This document shows positions 11,124 through 21,566 of a stretch of 64,000 nt of DNA, piece by piece (position 1 is the stretch's first letter; the number at the start of each line of letters is the position of its first letter). Where the stretch lies: positions 119,035,018 to 119,099,017 of the forward strand of contig CM043958.1 in NCBI GenBank assembly GCA_014529385.2, written 5' to 3'. Origin of the DNA: Adiantum capillus-veneris. Its lineage: Eukaryota; Streptophyta; Polypodiopsida; Polypodiales; Pteridaceae. A program made the translations under genes and the position numbers. Below the pieces are notes generated by a model, which saw only the letters and a program-made list of their open reading frames with translations, did not search any database and was not told the DNA's origin.

Positions 11124-11940
11124 CTGTTGATGATGTTTTGGATAGAATTCATCCACAGGTATCCCCAAGCCTCTTGCATTGGTTTTTATGAACTTCTACC
11201 AATTTTCATGCAAAAATGTGCTCAGAATCTCAAGTTTCTCTTTTTCTCGTTTTTGACACTCCCTCTTTTGTCTTTTGGGTGTCAAGAGTTGGTCAAAACT
11301 CTAGTTTTGATGTATATTAAGGGTAAAACCGCCCTTTTGAATACATTGGTGCACTTAGATTTTTGAAATTTGGTCTCTAGATGCCCCTTGAAACTTTATA
11401 CGTTTATAAAGTCTAAGTTTATAAAATTATACATTTTGTTCACAGAACCCTTGCACATGCTCTCTTATATGCTCAGTACCAATCCACCATGCAAAAATGT
11501 CAACATAACTTTTTTTATTGCATTTTTTCCTCAAAAGAAGACCTTTTTAGAGATCATGAATGCAAACAAACACTTTAGTAAATAATTCAGTGATGAATAG
11601 CTCTAGATCAGAATCAGGTCACTTACCTAAAGCTACTCCTACAAATCATATGGGGTTTTGCATTTATGAATAGAAAAATGCTTCAATACCACACACGGAC
11701 TGGCAAACACTTTTATCACCTCACAAACCACTCAACCACCAAAAACTACTCTAATCTATAAATCCTAACTAAATCTACCTAGTCGCAGACCCTCGGCAAG
11801 ACACACACTTCCTAGCTATCCACTTGATCTCAAAATAACCTCTTCCAGATCCACTTAGGAAAAATGCTTTCTTTAGTCGAAACTAAAGCAAGCAATCATC
11901 ACATAAGTGTTTGCAGGAATACATACCTAAGTCCTTGTAT

Positions 11941-11957
11941 CCCTGGCAGCGGCGCCA
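11941..11957 (-). other. Element A primer binding site (tRNA-Asp-like)
   Basis: The minus strand reads TGGCGCCGCTGCCAGGG, one base after the end of the 5' LTR. It fits the 3' end of plant tRNA-Asp with few mismatches, the primer type known for Athila-group elements. Confidence 0.8.
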
Positions 11958-11958
11958 A

Positions 11959-12901
11959 TGTTGTAGGAGCGGATCACACCACCCATAAAGTGCATGCAAC
12001 AAAACCTAGATCAACATAATGTCAATTGAGGACACAGATGACATGATAGGCACACGAAGGAAATCTCGTTAGCTTGTCAGGCTGGGACCATCCTACACAT
12101 ACAACACTCTAGAAGGCCAACTAAACCACAACCTAGAGTCTCACTACTCTCAACTACACCTACCCACATACACACAAACGGAAGGAAACTCACTAAACCG
12201 TACCAAAATTGTATGAAACTTATGGAACACCATCCCCTCACTAGGATACACCTGTCCCTAAGCCTCTACACTCAAAACTCTAGCTCTAGACCCATCTACA
12301 GAAAACGCGTATGAAGTCAGAGCAGTATTTTGGAAGTGCCCGAAACTGAAGTCTATGAGTACCTATGCGTAGCTTATGGTTCCATGATTCTAACGACTAC
12401 TTGCAAGTAGAAAACAAACATCATTTGATATACTTACAGCCGCAAATAGCTCATAGATGCACGAGCATGTATGCTCCATTCTATGAGGAATGCTTGGCGT
12501 CGATGCGTAGCTCTTGCTAAGGCTAGCGCAATGTTGCAGTCGGATCTACAATATGATGAGCAAGCAAGGAGTAGCACTAGGATGAAGCTCATGCTCTCTC
12601 TCTTCCTCTCTCACACACAGTAGACGGTAGCGGTAAACTTATGATTATGATCAAAGTTCTTTTTACAAAATGACCTAGGTACCTTATATACTAAGGCTAC
12701 CTTAGGATAACCAAAAATAGAGTTTGAGGGGTCAAATGGCCTGGTATTTACAATCTAGAAGTGCCATTGCACCACGGCTTATACAACTAGACTACCTACT
12801 TATTACAAATGATGTTTCTAACCATAATCTGTAGCATTCCATAACTCTTAGAGAATAAGGCTTTGTTAAGTTATTTCGTGTTGTTGACCCGCCGGTCAAC
12901 A
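11959..12901 (-). repeat. Element A 5' LTR (943 bp)
   Basis: It has TG...CA ends with TGTTG/CAACA terminal inverted repeats and is followed on the minus strand by the primer binding site. It pairs with the partial LTR at 1-409. The outer edge meets the 3' ORF of element D at 12902. Confidence 0.9.
12684..12690 (-). promoter_or_regulatory. TATA box of the element A LTR
   Basis: The minus strand reads TATATAA followed by GGTACC. The other LTR has a mutated version at the same place. Confidence 0.45.
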
Positions 12902-15100
12902 ACATAGCAATCTGCTTTTGGTAGTTTTCTTCTTGTTGCATGAGACTGATTGACAATTATTTTCTTTGCATCTACTCAAGCTTTAGCTCCATATCTAAGT
13001 CTTTAACCTTATGCTCCATTGCTTGATAGATAGGAAGCATCTGTGCCTTGTAGTGTGGCTACTGTTGGGTTATCCTTTAGCTGATTTAGAAGTGCATTGT
13101 GTTCTTGGCATTGTGCTTCCGCCTTGGCCAACTGTGTATTTTCAATGTTAAGCTGAATCTATTGGCATTGCACCGTACAAGCTGATTCTTGTAGAGCAGA
13201 AGTGGTTTCTAGATAGTGTTCTTCCTACTCTCTATGTTGAGATTAAAGAGTCTCTAGATCTGCAGCTAATTTTGCCGACACCTCAATGATTTCTTTCTCT
13301 TTAGCTTCCATGCCTCTTTGTAGGCATCATTAAAGGATGCTGATAAGTTAAGCCTTTCATATGAATAGTGTAACCTCTGATTGAGGTTGTGGAGTTGGTG
13401 GTGGCATGTGTAGATCTCCTCTTTCATTTTTTATACCACATCATAAGCATACTGAGTATATTCCTCTATGTCATCCAAACTTTCTAAGTTTCTCAAGTGG
13501 CTTGATTTTTGTTGATCCATTGACGTGTCGTGAGCCTCATTTGTGGTTGGCTCATCCTCTTGCTCGTTTTCAGCAGCTTTGGTTGGCTTGGAATCTGTTT
13601 CTGTATTCCTAGCAATGGGAATTTTCTTCTCTAATTGTCATTGCTCTCTTGGAGGAGTGAAATATGGAGCTCTTTTAGTGTATAATTGTTCGGTTGGGTA
13701 GTCCTCCTTAGGTGGTGTTTTCTCTTTGTCTTGTTCTTTTGCTTGTTCCGGGGCTTGTTCCCTTTGGTGTTCTTCATGTTGTTAAAGCTACTCCAAAGCT
13801 TCCATAGGATCATCTTGCATTTTGTACATTGGAGTTTTGGTCCTGACCTTGAACTTTGTGGGGGATGTTTTTTCTTTTTTTCAAAGTCTCCCTGAAGTCT
13901 TCTTTTGAGCTCGAAGGCTGCTGTGTCTCTCTCTATTTTGGCCGCTCTTTGTGCTGGTTCTTCAATATTTACTATTGGCCTATGTTTCTTGGTAGGTTTT
14001 GCTTCATCCACCTTAGATTTCCCTTTTTCTTTTTTTTTTTTGTTCAAGAGGAGTGTGCTCCTCTTCCTGGACTTCCTCCTCTCTGTTACCTTTTTTTGAT
14101 GCTACAGACGTGGGTTCTTGAGCTGGTACATCAATTAATGGAGTCCGCAATCTTGTTGCCACTGGTGGAGCCTGTGTTTGTACTTTGGGCTCCTCATCTG
14201 TCTTGTTGAAAAAACATAAATTTTCCTCTGGGTAGGCGGTAGATTCTCTACTTGGCCTATAGCATGATAGGCCATTCTGGTGATCACTTTTGGAGATCCC
14301 AAAAATGTGATGTTCTTTGGCTTCTTCACATGAGTTAGGGTTGTGTAGATGTATTGTGTGTGGTTCACCTTTGTCATCCCCTCTTTTTTTGATGCTTGTG
14401 TGAAGGTGGAAGCCACGTCATCATTGGGAACTATATACCTTGGTGGTCTCTTGGAAGTGAAGTTAAAATGTTGGTGCTAGAGCCACAATGCCCACTCTAT
14501 TTCCGTTTGCTTCAAATCCAAAAAGTAGGATGATCAACTGGTGAAAATACCGCTGGTTGGTAATTGTCTGTCCCTCATAGGTTTTACTCCTTTATGAAGC
14601 TTGAGTGCTTTTGCCACTTGGTCTTTAGTTATGTTAACTTTGATAGGAGAGCCATTGAGGTCAGATATGGTGGCTTGTCCTTCCTCAATGATGTTGTGCA
14701 AGAGCTCATATGCTCTTTTGTAATCGACATTGTAGGGGTCCATCTCTATGTAGTCCTTAAGGCCAATCTTTTCCCAAAGTGGTCGAACTGCCTGTTCTTT
14801 GATGAGGTCCTGATTTTCCCTTGGTAGCATTTGTACTTTGACTTTGGTCCCATGAGCACTCTTGAATGATCTGTGGTAAATAGTGACATGCTGGCTATCC
14901 AATTGGTATTTTGCCAACCAGGTGACATTTGCCTCTCTCAAGGAGTCTTCCTCTAGCTGATAAGGTGGGAGTTCAACAAGTTTATGCTTCATGGTCTTTT
15001 TCTTCTGAGCTCTCAATGTAGATGAGAGAGAACCTGATGACAATGTATTAGCACATTCAGATATTAGACCACTCTGATAAGCTACAAGCAAGTAGCACAA
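12902..15100 (-). pseudogene. Element D 3' ORF, N-terminal and coiled-coil parts (interrupted by A)
   Basis: This is the counterpart of the 3' ORF of C (33728-30168). The N-terminal domain (14992-14534) shares LPPYQL, a PYNVDYKRAYELL block and a KVNITKDQVAKALKL block with it. The next block (14416-14135) shares MAYHAIGQVENLPP with IAYHAIGMADNLPP of C. A Lys-rich part follows (14047-13631), then a coiled-coil part with QLNIENTQLAKAEAQ and DNPTVA (13300-12902). The start is either the ATG at 15100 or, better by alignment with C, that at 14992. Frameshifts and stops break it, and element A truncates it. No known domain is evident. Function unknown. Confidence 0.65.
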
Positions 15101-15148
15101 CTAAATAATAAAAAATGAGCCTTGAAAATTACAATTTTGGCAAAGTCT

Positions 15149-15168
15149 ATCTTCAGCGCTCCTAAGAT
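15149..15168. repeat. Element D degraded palindrome
   Basis: ATCTTCAGCGCTCCTAAGAT resembles the perfect copy at 15463 with three arm mismatches. The two centres are 315 bp apart. Confidence 0.45.
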
Positions 15169-15462
15169 GCAGATGGGTGTAGGTGCATGCAAAAATGGTG
15201 TTAGATGGATTGTATAGAAAATATAAGTGCTGGTGGTAATCTGCAAGAATCTTGAGAGCTTTTGGACTTTTATGATGGGGGTTGTGAACAATTATATGTC
15301 CACTTGACTACATTTTGTACTTTTGGTAATTGACCAAGTCAAGATTTGTCAAACTTGGGAAAGTGTTTAATGTGACCGCTGTGAACATATCTATGTATCA
15401 CATATGCACTTGAATATGTTTGTGCATCACAGATGCAAGTTAGGCTCTTCCATTGCCATTTC

Positions 15463-15484
15463 TATCTTAGGCGCGCCTAAGATA
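15463..15484. repeat. Element D palindrome (perfect, 22 bp)
   Basis: The core ATCTTAGGCGCGCCTAAGAT is flanked by T and A, giving 22 bp of perfect dyad symmetry around GGCGCGCC. The sequence differs from the palindromes of A and C but shares the CGCG centre. Confidence 0.9.
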
Positions 15485-16386
15485 AAATGATGGTGATCTA
15501 GGGCCATTTCTTAATTTTGGTACTCTGATGGGTCCTAGAGTATTTATTATTGATGATGGGTGATGTTGGGTATGATTTGACAAGCTAAAAGTAAGAATTA
15601 GGCATTGATGGCTATGGGATGTGGCACAATGCGTTTTATGAGTATTTGCATGAGAAAAGTGTTACTGTGTGATGTAGTGTTTGTGATGGGGAGGTAAAAC
15701 ATGCTAGTGTAGAAGGAGGTGCCAAAAAATGGTGCCATGCTAGTGAGTCATCTTCGATGCACCAAAAATAAAAGTTACACTTTATTGCACTTTATTGGGT
15801 AGGACTTTCCTGACACCTCCTCTCAATTACCTACCCAATGATCTCATCAAGTCTAATTGCATATTCTCAAATTGATTTTTTTAAAAAACTAACATCCCTC
15901 GATCATTCTGCTGTAATTTGTCCCAGATGACTAGTCGGTGAAAAAGGCTGCTGAATTTTTTGATCCGAATTGCTTCATTTTTTTTTTCACTTCCCTTGAA
16001 CTTCGAGATTTGGTGTTTGAAGTCAAAATCCAATTTTGACATTCTTGCTTACTTATATTATTTATTTTGGATTTTATTAGCTTTTACTAGAAAAAAATAA
16101 AGAAAAATAGCTAAACCACTCAAAAAATTCTATTCAATACTCAAAACATGCTAAAACACTTGGATTGCTCCATTTTTATCATGATTTTGGCCGAGTTACA
16201 CGCTACAAAATGAAATTGTACTATATTATAATTACTGGAAGATTTGTACAATACATACACACATCGAGGGGTTATCATATGGCAATCCCCATTCATCTCA
16301 TCATTAGGGAAACCACTTAATTGGTTCAACAAAAATCAGACATTAACACATAATTACGTCAAATCATTATGTTCTTTTCAAATTGA

Positions 16387-16400
16387 CTCCCCCCCTCCTG
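16387..16400 (-). other. Element D internal (central) polypurine tract
   Basis: The minus strand reads CAGGAGGGGGGGAG. It shares the 13-mer AGGAGGGGGGGAG with element A at the same map position. Confidence 0.55.
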
Positions 16401-16408
16401 GCTTCAAC

Positions 16409-17330
16409 TCAACCTGGGTTGTGCAGCAGTGTAGAGGGTAGAAATTTGTGTCTATGCATGGCCCTGATTGGCCCTATTATGTTGTGGAGGTCAATGAAAA
16501 TAAACACATTATGTTGTGCAAGAAGTGGGTCTTGAGTATGGCACTCAAGGGTTTCTGATGTCAAGGTATCCTGTTGCTTTACTCTTTGAAGAGAAAATTT
16601 TGCAGCAATTGAGCTCGTTCTTTGATAGTGCAATATGCATTGTCCACTGTGTGTTGTTTGGATACAATGGTCTCTGTAGCTGTGAGTGCCTTGAATTTAG
16701 GTACCCACTTATACCTGAGTGTAGCCGGCTTGACTTCTATGGGGTCTTCAATACCCATTGTTGAACTTGTTTGCTATGAATATTTGGTCTTTTTGTGGCT
16801 GTACTTTGCTTCTTCAATTGCCATATCCATGTCCTCTTGAGTAGCGGTGACTTTTGTTGAGCCATACTTGTTGAGGTTGGTTCTTGAGTTGGCTCTTGGG
16901 TACCCAAATTTGCTTGACTTCTTTCATAGGCTGGCTAGAAGCAGTCTTTAATGTAGTGGTCATATTTATGACTGATGACTTCTGCTTCCTAGATGGGAAA
17001 TTACCGAGAGATCCTTTCCATTGTTCCTTACTATATACAAATGGTATTCTTAGTTGTCTACCTTTAAGTTTGAGTTCTTGCATTCGGGCATCCCAATCTT
17101 GTATTGCTTTGTAGGTTAGTGTCTGCTAAAGCTTTCACTTTGTATCCTTCTTTCAGATTCACATTGAGCCGCATATCAAAGACTATCCATCCACTTGTCA
17201 TCAATCTCTACCTCATCCTCAACTATGGGCTGAACTTGGAGAGTATTGAGTGGTACAACTTGTAGAATAGGTTGCCTTGTAGCTTTCTATTTTAGAATCC
17301 GAATACAAGACTCCTCTTGAGCCTCGTCTA
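16409..17330 (-). pseudogene. Element D WVPK ORF and remnant of the second protease-like domain
   Basis: Right after integrase, 17330-17090 reads in pieces as the start and end of the protease-like ORF of C (for example an AIQDWD block against AVPNWD). The central DTG-containing part is missing. Then 17083-16814 carries RIPFVYSKEQWKG, IWVPKSQL and the variant VWLNKS. The last part (16633-16409) shares LTSETLE and AMHRHKF with C (TSTSETLE, AMHRHNC). Several frameshifts and stops are present. Confidence 0.55.
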
Positions 17331-17340
17331 TCACCTGTTC

Positions 17341-18826
17341 TCATTTAAGCTTTCTTTCCTTGGTTGCGTGCATTCTCTGCAAAAGCTCATTATTCAAGGG
17401 AAGATTGTATTTATGGAACCGACTCAGTGAAACATCTTCAATGACAAAAGGACCATGTTCTTTTTTCTTGAATCTGGGTACATGTTGTTTCAACAAGTAT
17501 ACTAAGACTAAGTCCCTTGATTTGAAAACTTTGTTCAGCAATTGTGAGTCAAAGAACTATTTCTGTTTTTGTTTTTGTGCGTAGATGTGAGCAATAGCCA
17601 CGAATCATTGTTCATCTAATTGTTCCAAATCTTCAAGTAGTTCCGAAAATTTTTGTCCCTTCCATTCTAACTTAGTAGCAAGTCTGAGAATGGGTAATAA
17701 AAATTTCATTAGCAAAAAAACATCAAGGCCATTGACCAAATTAAAAGGAGTCGTGTAAAGCTATTTTGAAGGAAACTCGATAAGCCCATAAGGCAGAATG
17801 AACATGCATTTCTTTGTCTCTGTTTTGCCTAAACTAGCAATTTTAGTTAGTACAAAGCTCAAAATTTTGTTCATATGTTCTGCTTGACCATTCGCTTGAG
17901 GATGATAGAGAGCATATTTGTTATGGATTACCATGAACTCATCTAGCAGATATTCTATCACCTCATTAAGAAAATGTGATCCGTGATCACTCACAAGCTC
18001 AATAGGAAGTCCATACCTATTGAATACACATTCATACAAGAATGCAGCAGTGGTTCTAGCATCGCTCTTTCTGGTGGCCCGTGCCTCAACCCACTTGGTT
18101 AAGTAATATGTGGCCACAATAATATATTGTGCCTGAGTTTTGTAAGTTGGTGATTTGATTGGTCCTACGAAGTCTGTACCCCACTTAGCAAAGATTCGTG
18201 CTCCATCATTGGCATACCATTGACCCTTGTCGGCATTTTTGCTCTTTAACATGCATCGCATCGTCGAACAAACTCTTTTGAGTCTGTAAATAAAGTTGGC
18301 CACCAAATGCCTGCCATCAATGTAACTTTGGCCATGGTTTCATGAGACAAGTTACCTCTTGCTAGACCTGCATGTGCTTGTTCTAAAATAGGAAGATATT
18401 CCTCCTCATTTGCACACAGTCTAAAATGGTGGTCTTTCCCTCGTCAATAGAGCTGGTTTCCAATCAAGCTGTAGTTGGTGGCTTCCATTTCTATTTCCCT
18501 CCTTTGTTTTTTCCTCATTTAAAAAAAAAGGTTCTGTTGGTTACATATTCTACCAGGTAACCGCTCCACTATGGTGTTGCTGCAATGTGGAATAACAGGA
18601 CATGGGGTATGGCGGCTTTAACTTTACATTCAGAGCACTCATTCACATATTGATGAACATCCTTCTTCATAGTGAGGTAATAAACCCCCAACCAAGTTAA
18701 ATGTTGTAAGGTTTGGTCTTGTGCATAGTGTCCTACTATTGTGGTATGTGCTTGACTCAAGTAGGCTTCTTGTTCTTCATATTTGATGCACAAGAGTAGG
18801 AGTCCATCTTTGTTTTTTCGATACAA
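17341..18826 (-). pseudogene. Element D integrase with two zinc-binding modules
   Basis: The first zinc-binding module (18826-18600) has AHTTIVGH and CSEC. The second (about 18480-18243) has AHAGLARG and CDAC, with the usual linker between them. The catalytic core (18240-17761) shows WGTDFVGPI, LVSDHGSHF and NGQAEHMNK, the three acidic residues of the DDE triad. The C-terminal part (17541-17341) has PRFKKKEHGPFVIEDVS. The enzyme joins element cDNA to host DNA. Stops and frameshifts make this copy inactive. C has the same layout. Confidence 0.8.
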
Positions 18827-19063
18827 TCATCCAACTATCAATTGATACAATGCAGATTGCTCAATCAATTATGGTGTAATCGGATTCGATATTTAAGAAT
18901 CTACTTGCACAATGGTCATTAGGGTCACAAGGTCTTCTAACCATCTTGGAACCATTTCCACAGAGAACAGATATGCATCTGGCAAATCATCATCTACCCC
19001 TTAGGTGCTTCCCCTGTTGTGAGTCTCGATAGATGATCCGCTCTTTCGTGTGTGGTGCCTTTT

Positions 19064-19595
19064 TTAACCAACCATTATGAATTCAAATTCAAGTAGGATG
19101 ATGAACCATCTTACTATCCTTCCAGTATTGTAGGGTTTGTTTACCAAATAGAGTAAGGCTTGATGGTCTATGAAAAAGACAAACTTGTTGGCTAGCAAGT
19201 AGAGTAAAAAATTCTTGACCAAATTCACCATACCAAGGCCTTTTCTTTCCGTGGTTGTATAATTCTTTTTTGCCAGGTTTAATTGTTGGCTAGCATAGGA
19301 GATAGAAAAATACATGGTTACCTCTCTTGGCTGAGCTAAGATATAGCCTATAGAAAAACTTGAAGCATCAACGTGTACATGAGATACTTTGTCTCAGTCG
19401 TGAGCTTTTAGTATCGGTATTGAGGTTAAATCTTGCTTAAGATTTTGAAATGAATCTTTACATTCATTGGTCCATTCAAAATGAGTGTAAGGCTATAAAT
19501 GGGCTTAGCAATCACAACATACATATAGATAAATCTACAATAGTAACCACAATGTCCCATAAATGCCTGAACCCCTCTGTTGGTCTAGCCATCTT
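19064..19595 (-). pseudogene. Element D RT C-terminal part and RNase H
   Basis: It reads GTLWLLL-type thumb sequence in broken frames near 19560. RNase H follows with YASQQLNLAKKNYTTTER, FFIDHQALLYLVNK and GRIVRWF (19315-19064). The match to 39591-38608 of C is close. An RNase H of this type removes the RNA template. The 5' side is cut by the E/F insertion and a small deletion. Confidence 0.8.
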
Positions 19596-21154
19596 AGTAA
19601 TAAAATATAATATATAACTTTACCAAATGATTTTCTCATATTAACCTGATCATTTAATACGAAAAGATAAAAGGGAACAAGAGTTAGAATATAGATATGT
19701 GCTTCTAGACCTATCTCAACAGGGGACCAATAGGAGAAATGTTTGCATCTCAATAGGGGTCCAAAAGGAGACGGTCTACCAAAGAAAAATGTGCAATAAG
19801 TGCTTCTAGGTTTACCTCAACAAGGGACCAAGAGGAGAGATGATTACATCTCAATAGGGGTCCAAAAGGAGGTAGTCTATCAAAGAGCAACGTGCATCTA
19901 ATGGAGCTTAAAAGACCTTAGGGTTAGCTTCATTAAGGACCTCAGTGTTAAAAAGTCCTTTGACCTTAGGCACGCTAGGAATTACCTTGAGGTGGAAATC
20001 CTACCCAAGCATGAAGTGTTTGTTGTGCTTGCTAACTAAAGTGCTTAAAGTGTTTGTGGAAACTTACCCAATCTTGAGGTGCTTCTCATGCTTAAATGAC
20101 TAAGATTCTTGAAGTGTTCAATTCAAACATAAATTGTCAAGAGGCAGAAATGATTTCCATGCTTTAATTATCTATGTGCTTGAAGTGTTCAATTCAAACA
20201 TGATATCTTAAGAAGCATAAAAGACACATGTCAAGATCCTCCACATGTGGTCCTCATGATGTGCTCGAATCCTATTGGATAGGCTTTAAAGGGGTCCAAT
20301 AAGAATTAAGATTCATAAAATAAATAATTAAGTTCTTTCTCTCAAAGAGGTAAAAGAGGACACATGTCCAAATGATATAATTCAATAATTCAAAAGAGAG
20401 AGGGAGAGGGAGAGGGATGGACCAAGCATGAGAGGGGGTATAATCTCCCAGAACCACACACACACTCTCTCATTGTGTGAAGTGCAAAGTGCAAGAGCTC
20501 CATCTCCTTCTCCAAGATTGTTGAGAAGTTTAGAGCCTGCACCAACACTCTCGGCTATGGAATGCAAATCCAACCAAGAGCCATGCTTCAATGCTTAAGC
20601 TTTCCATATTCTTCATCTTCATTACTATGCTATTATGCTATGCTAAGCAAGAAGAGTGATGAGAAGCGAGGAACTATTTATTTATCCTATGAATGGTTCT
20701 TCTTCCTGTTCCCTACCCTCATTCACCACTAGTTCTCTCCACCTTCTAAGGTGTTTGAGGCCTTGGGACTGAGGCTTGGGATAGTTAATGCTTTTTGCAA
20801 AGTTTATGTTATGCTCATGATGCATGAAGCTTTCCATATTCAATGCATCATCTAGGTCACAAGGAACACAAAGATTGTATTGCACCAAGTATCTCTTGAT
20901 GGGAGAATCTATAATACAAATGCCTTTTGGAGGGGGACTGGATCCAAGTAAATCCGGTCCTCAACTATTGTCATGTTCTCCAATACTCTCTCTCTTGCAA
21001 AAGTATTATTCATGCCAAGTTAATTAAGTACTATGTTTATGTCACTACCATCAATTATGTTCACCCTCTATGTTCTCAAAGTAATCTCACAAAAATGCTC
21101 ACTCTAGTTCTCTTAATTTCACTATTCTCAAAGTTCAAGGCCATTTCCATTACA
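19596..21154 (+). repeat. Element E 5' LTR
   Basis: It is about 1.56 kb, pairs with 24869-26373 and ends in TTACA right before the PBS. The first base is A where the other copy has T, and the start is mutated from TGTCATAAAA to AGTAATAAAA. It contains a CT/CA-rich stretch near 20456-20480. Confidence 0.85.
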
Positions 21155-21172
21155 TTGGTATCAGAGCATTTG
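21155..21172 (+). other. Element E primer binding site (initiator tRNA-Met)
   Basis: TTGGTATCAGAGC directly follows the LTR. It is the standard plant primer site complementary to the 3' end of initiator tRNA-Met. Confidence 0.9.
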
Positions 21173-21566
21173 TTTTCTCTTTTCTTGCTTAAGAAGAGAG
21201 GTCCTTGAGTAGCCTATTAATGGTTGCTTTTGTTAATTATATTAGGGTAAGTGGGACTAGGATCTATTATCAATTTTGTTGAGCCCACTATGTGGGATAT
21301 GGTGCACACCTCGGGAGCTTTGGTCTTAATAATGGTCTTTTTTGACTTTCCTACATCTTTACCATTATTGAGCAATAAGAAGTCCAAAAGGAGCTATCCC
21401 TCGGTAGTTCTGCTATGTTAGACCCACTCCACTACTCTCTATAATTAATCAATTCAAGACGTGGGTGTAGATACTTAAGTGCTTATTTTCAAAGGCTAAA
21501 AGAAGTAGCAACTAAGGTTTTGAACTGCCAAAGGATACACTAAGTAAACACAAAAGTATAATTAGC
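21173..21566 (+). other. Element E leader
   Basis: It is non-coding between PBS and gag start and closely similar to 26390-26748 of F. I see no special structure in it. Confidence 0.6.

Larger units (their letters stand above)
6495..11940 (-). repeat. Element A leader with diverged tandem repeats and palindromes, plus a later insertion
   Basis: Without the insertion at 7045-9743 this leader is about 2.7 kb and has no credible ORF. It consists of diverged repeats. Phrases such as GCAAGCCCAAA and TTTGGATGTCAAAATTGC recur, giving a super-unit of about 680 bp made of steps of about 283, 273 and 124 bp. Each step carries a palindrome with a CGCG-type centre (entries below). The region from about 11420 to the primer site has no palindrome. 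Confidence 0.7.
1..12901 (-). mobile_element. Element A: non-autonomous Athila/Tat-like LTR retrotransposon, left end outside window
   Basis: The first 409 bases and 11959-12901 are copies of one LTR, and everything between reads as one minus-strand element. From its 5' end the order is LTR, primer binding site, a leader of about 5.4 kb with repeated palindromes, a decayed gag, a dead protease, a WVPK-motif ORF, an internal polypurine tract, a remnant of the 3' ORF, a polypurine tract and the partial 3' LTR. Reverse transcriptase, RNase H and integrase are absent. The sequence passes from the region after protease (3210) straight to the WVPK ORF (3182). The right edge falls inside the 3' ORF of element D, so A was inserted there. 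The target duplication cannot be checked because the other edge is outside the window. Confidence 0.85.
15101..16386 (-). other. Element D non-coding stretch before the 3' ORF
   Basis: It has no credible ORF. It is AT-rich and contains one perfect and one degraded palindrome. It occupies the same place as 33729-35942 of C. Confidence 0.55.
12902..19595 (-). mobile_element. Element D, left part (RT end to 3' ORF)
   Basis: This is the 3' half of an Athila/Tat-like element on the minus strand. It holds the end of RT, RNase H, integrase with a duplicated zinc-binding module, a WVPK ORF, an internal polypurine tract, non-coding DNA and the start of the 3' ORF. Element A interrupts it at 12902, so its 3' LTR would be left of the window. 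At 19595 it meets the first LTR of E. About 120 bp of RT, by comparison with C, are missing between this edge and 28801. Confidence 0.8.

Noticed and set aside
9746-11413. Regularly spaced palindromes taken as a CRISPR-like array
   Set aside because: Spacers of about 283 bp are related to each other, the repeats are palindromes with different arm sequences, and the context is a plant retrotransposon leader.
13686-14209. Hydrophobic plus-strand ORFs resembling membrane proteins
   Set aside because: They are antisense to the Lys-rich part of the 3' ORF of D. Reverse complements of Lys codons give Phe and Leu.
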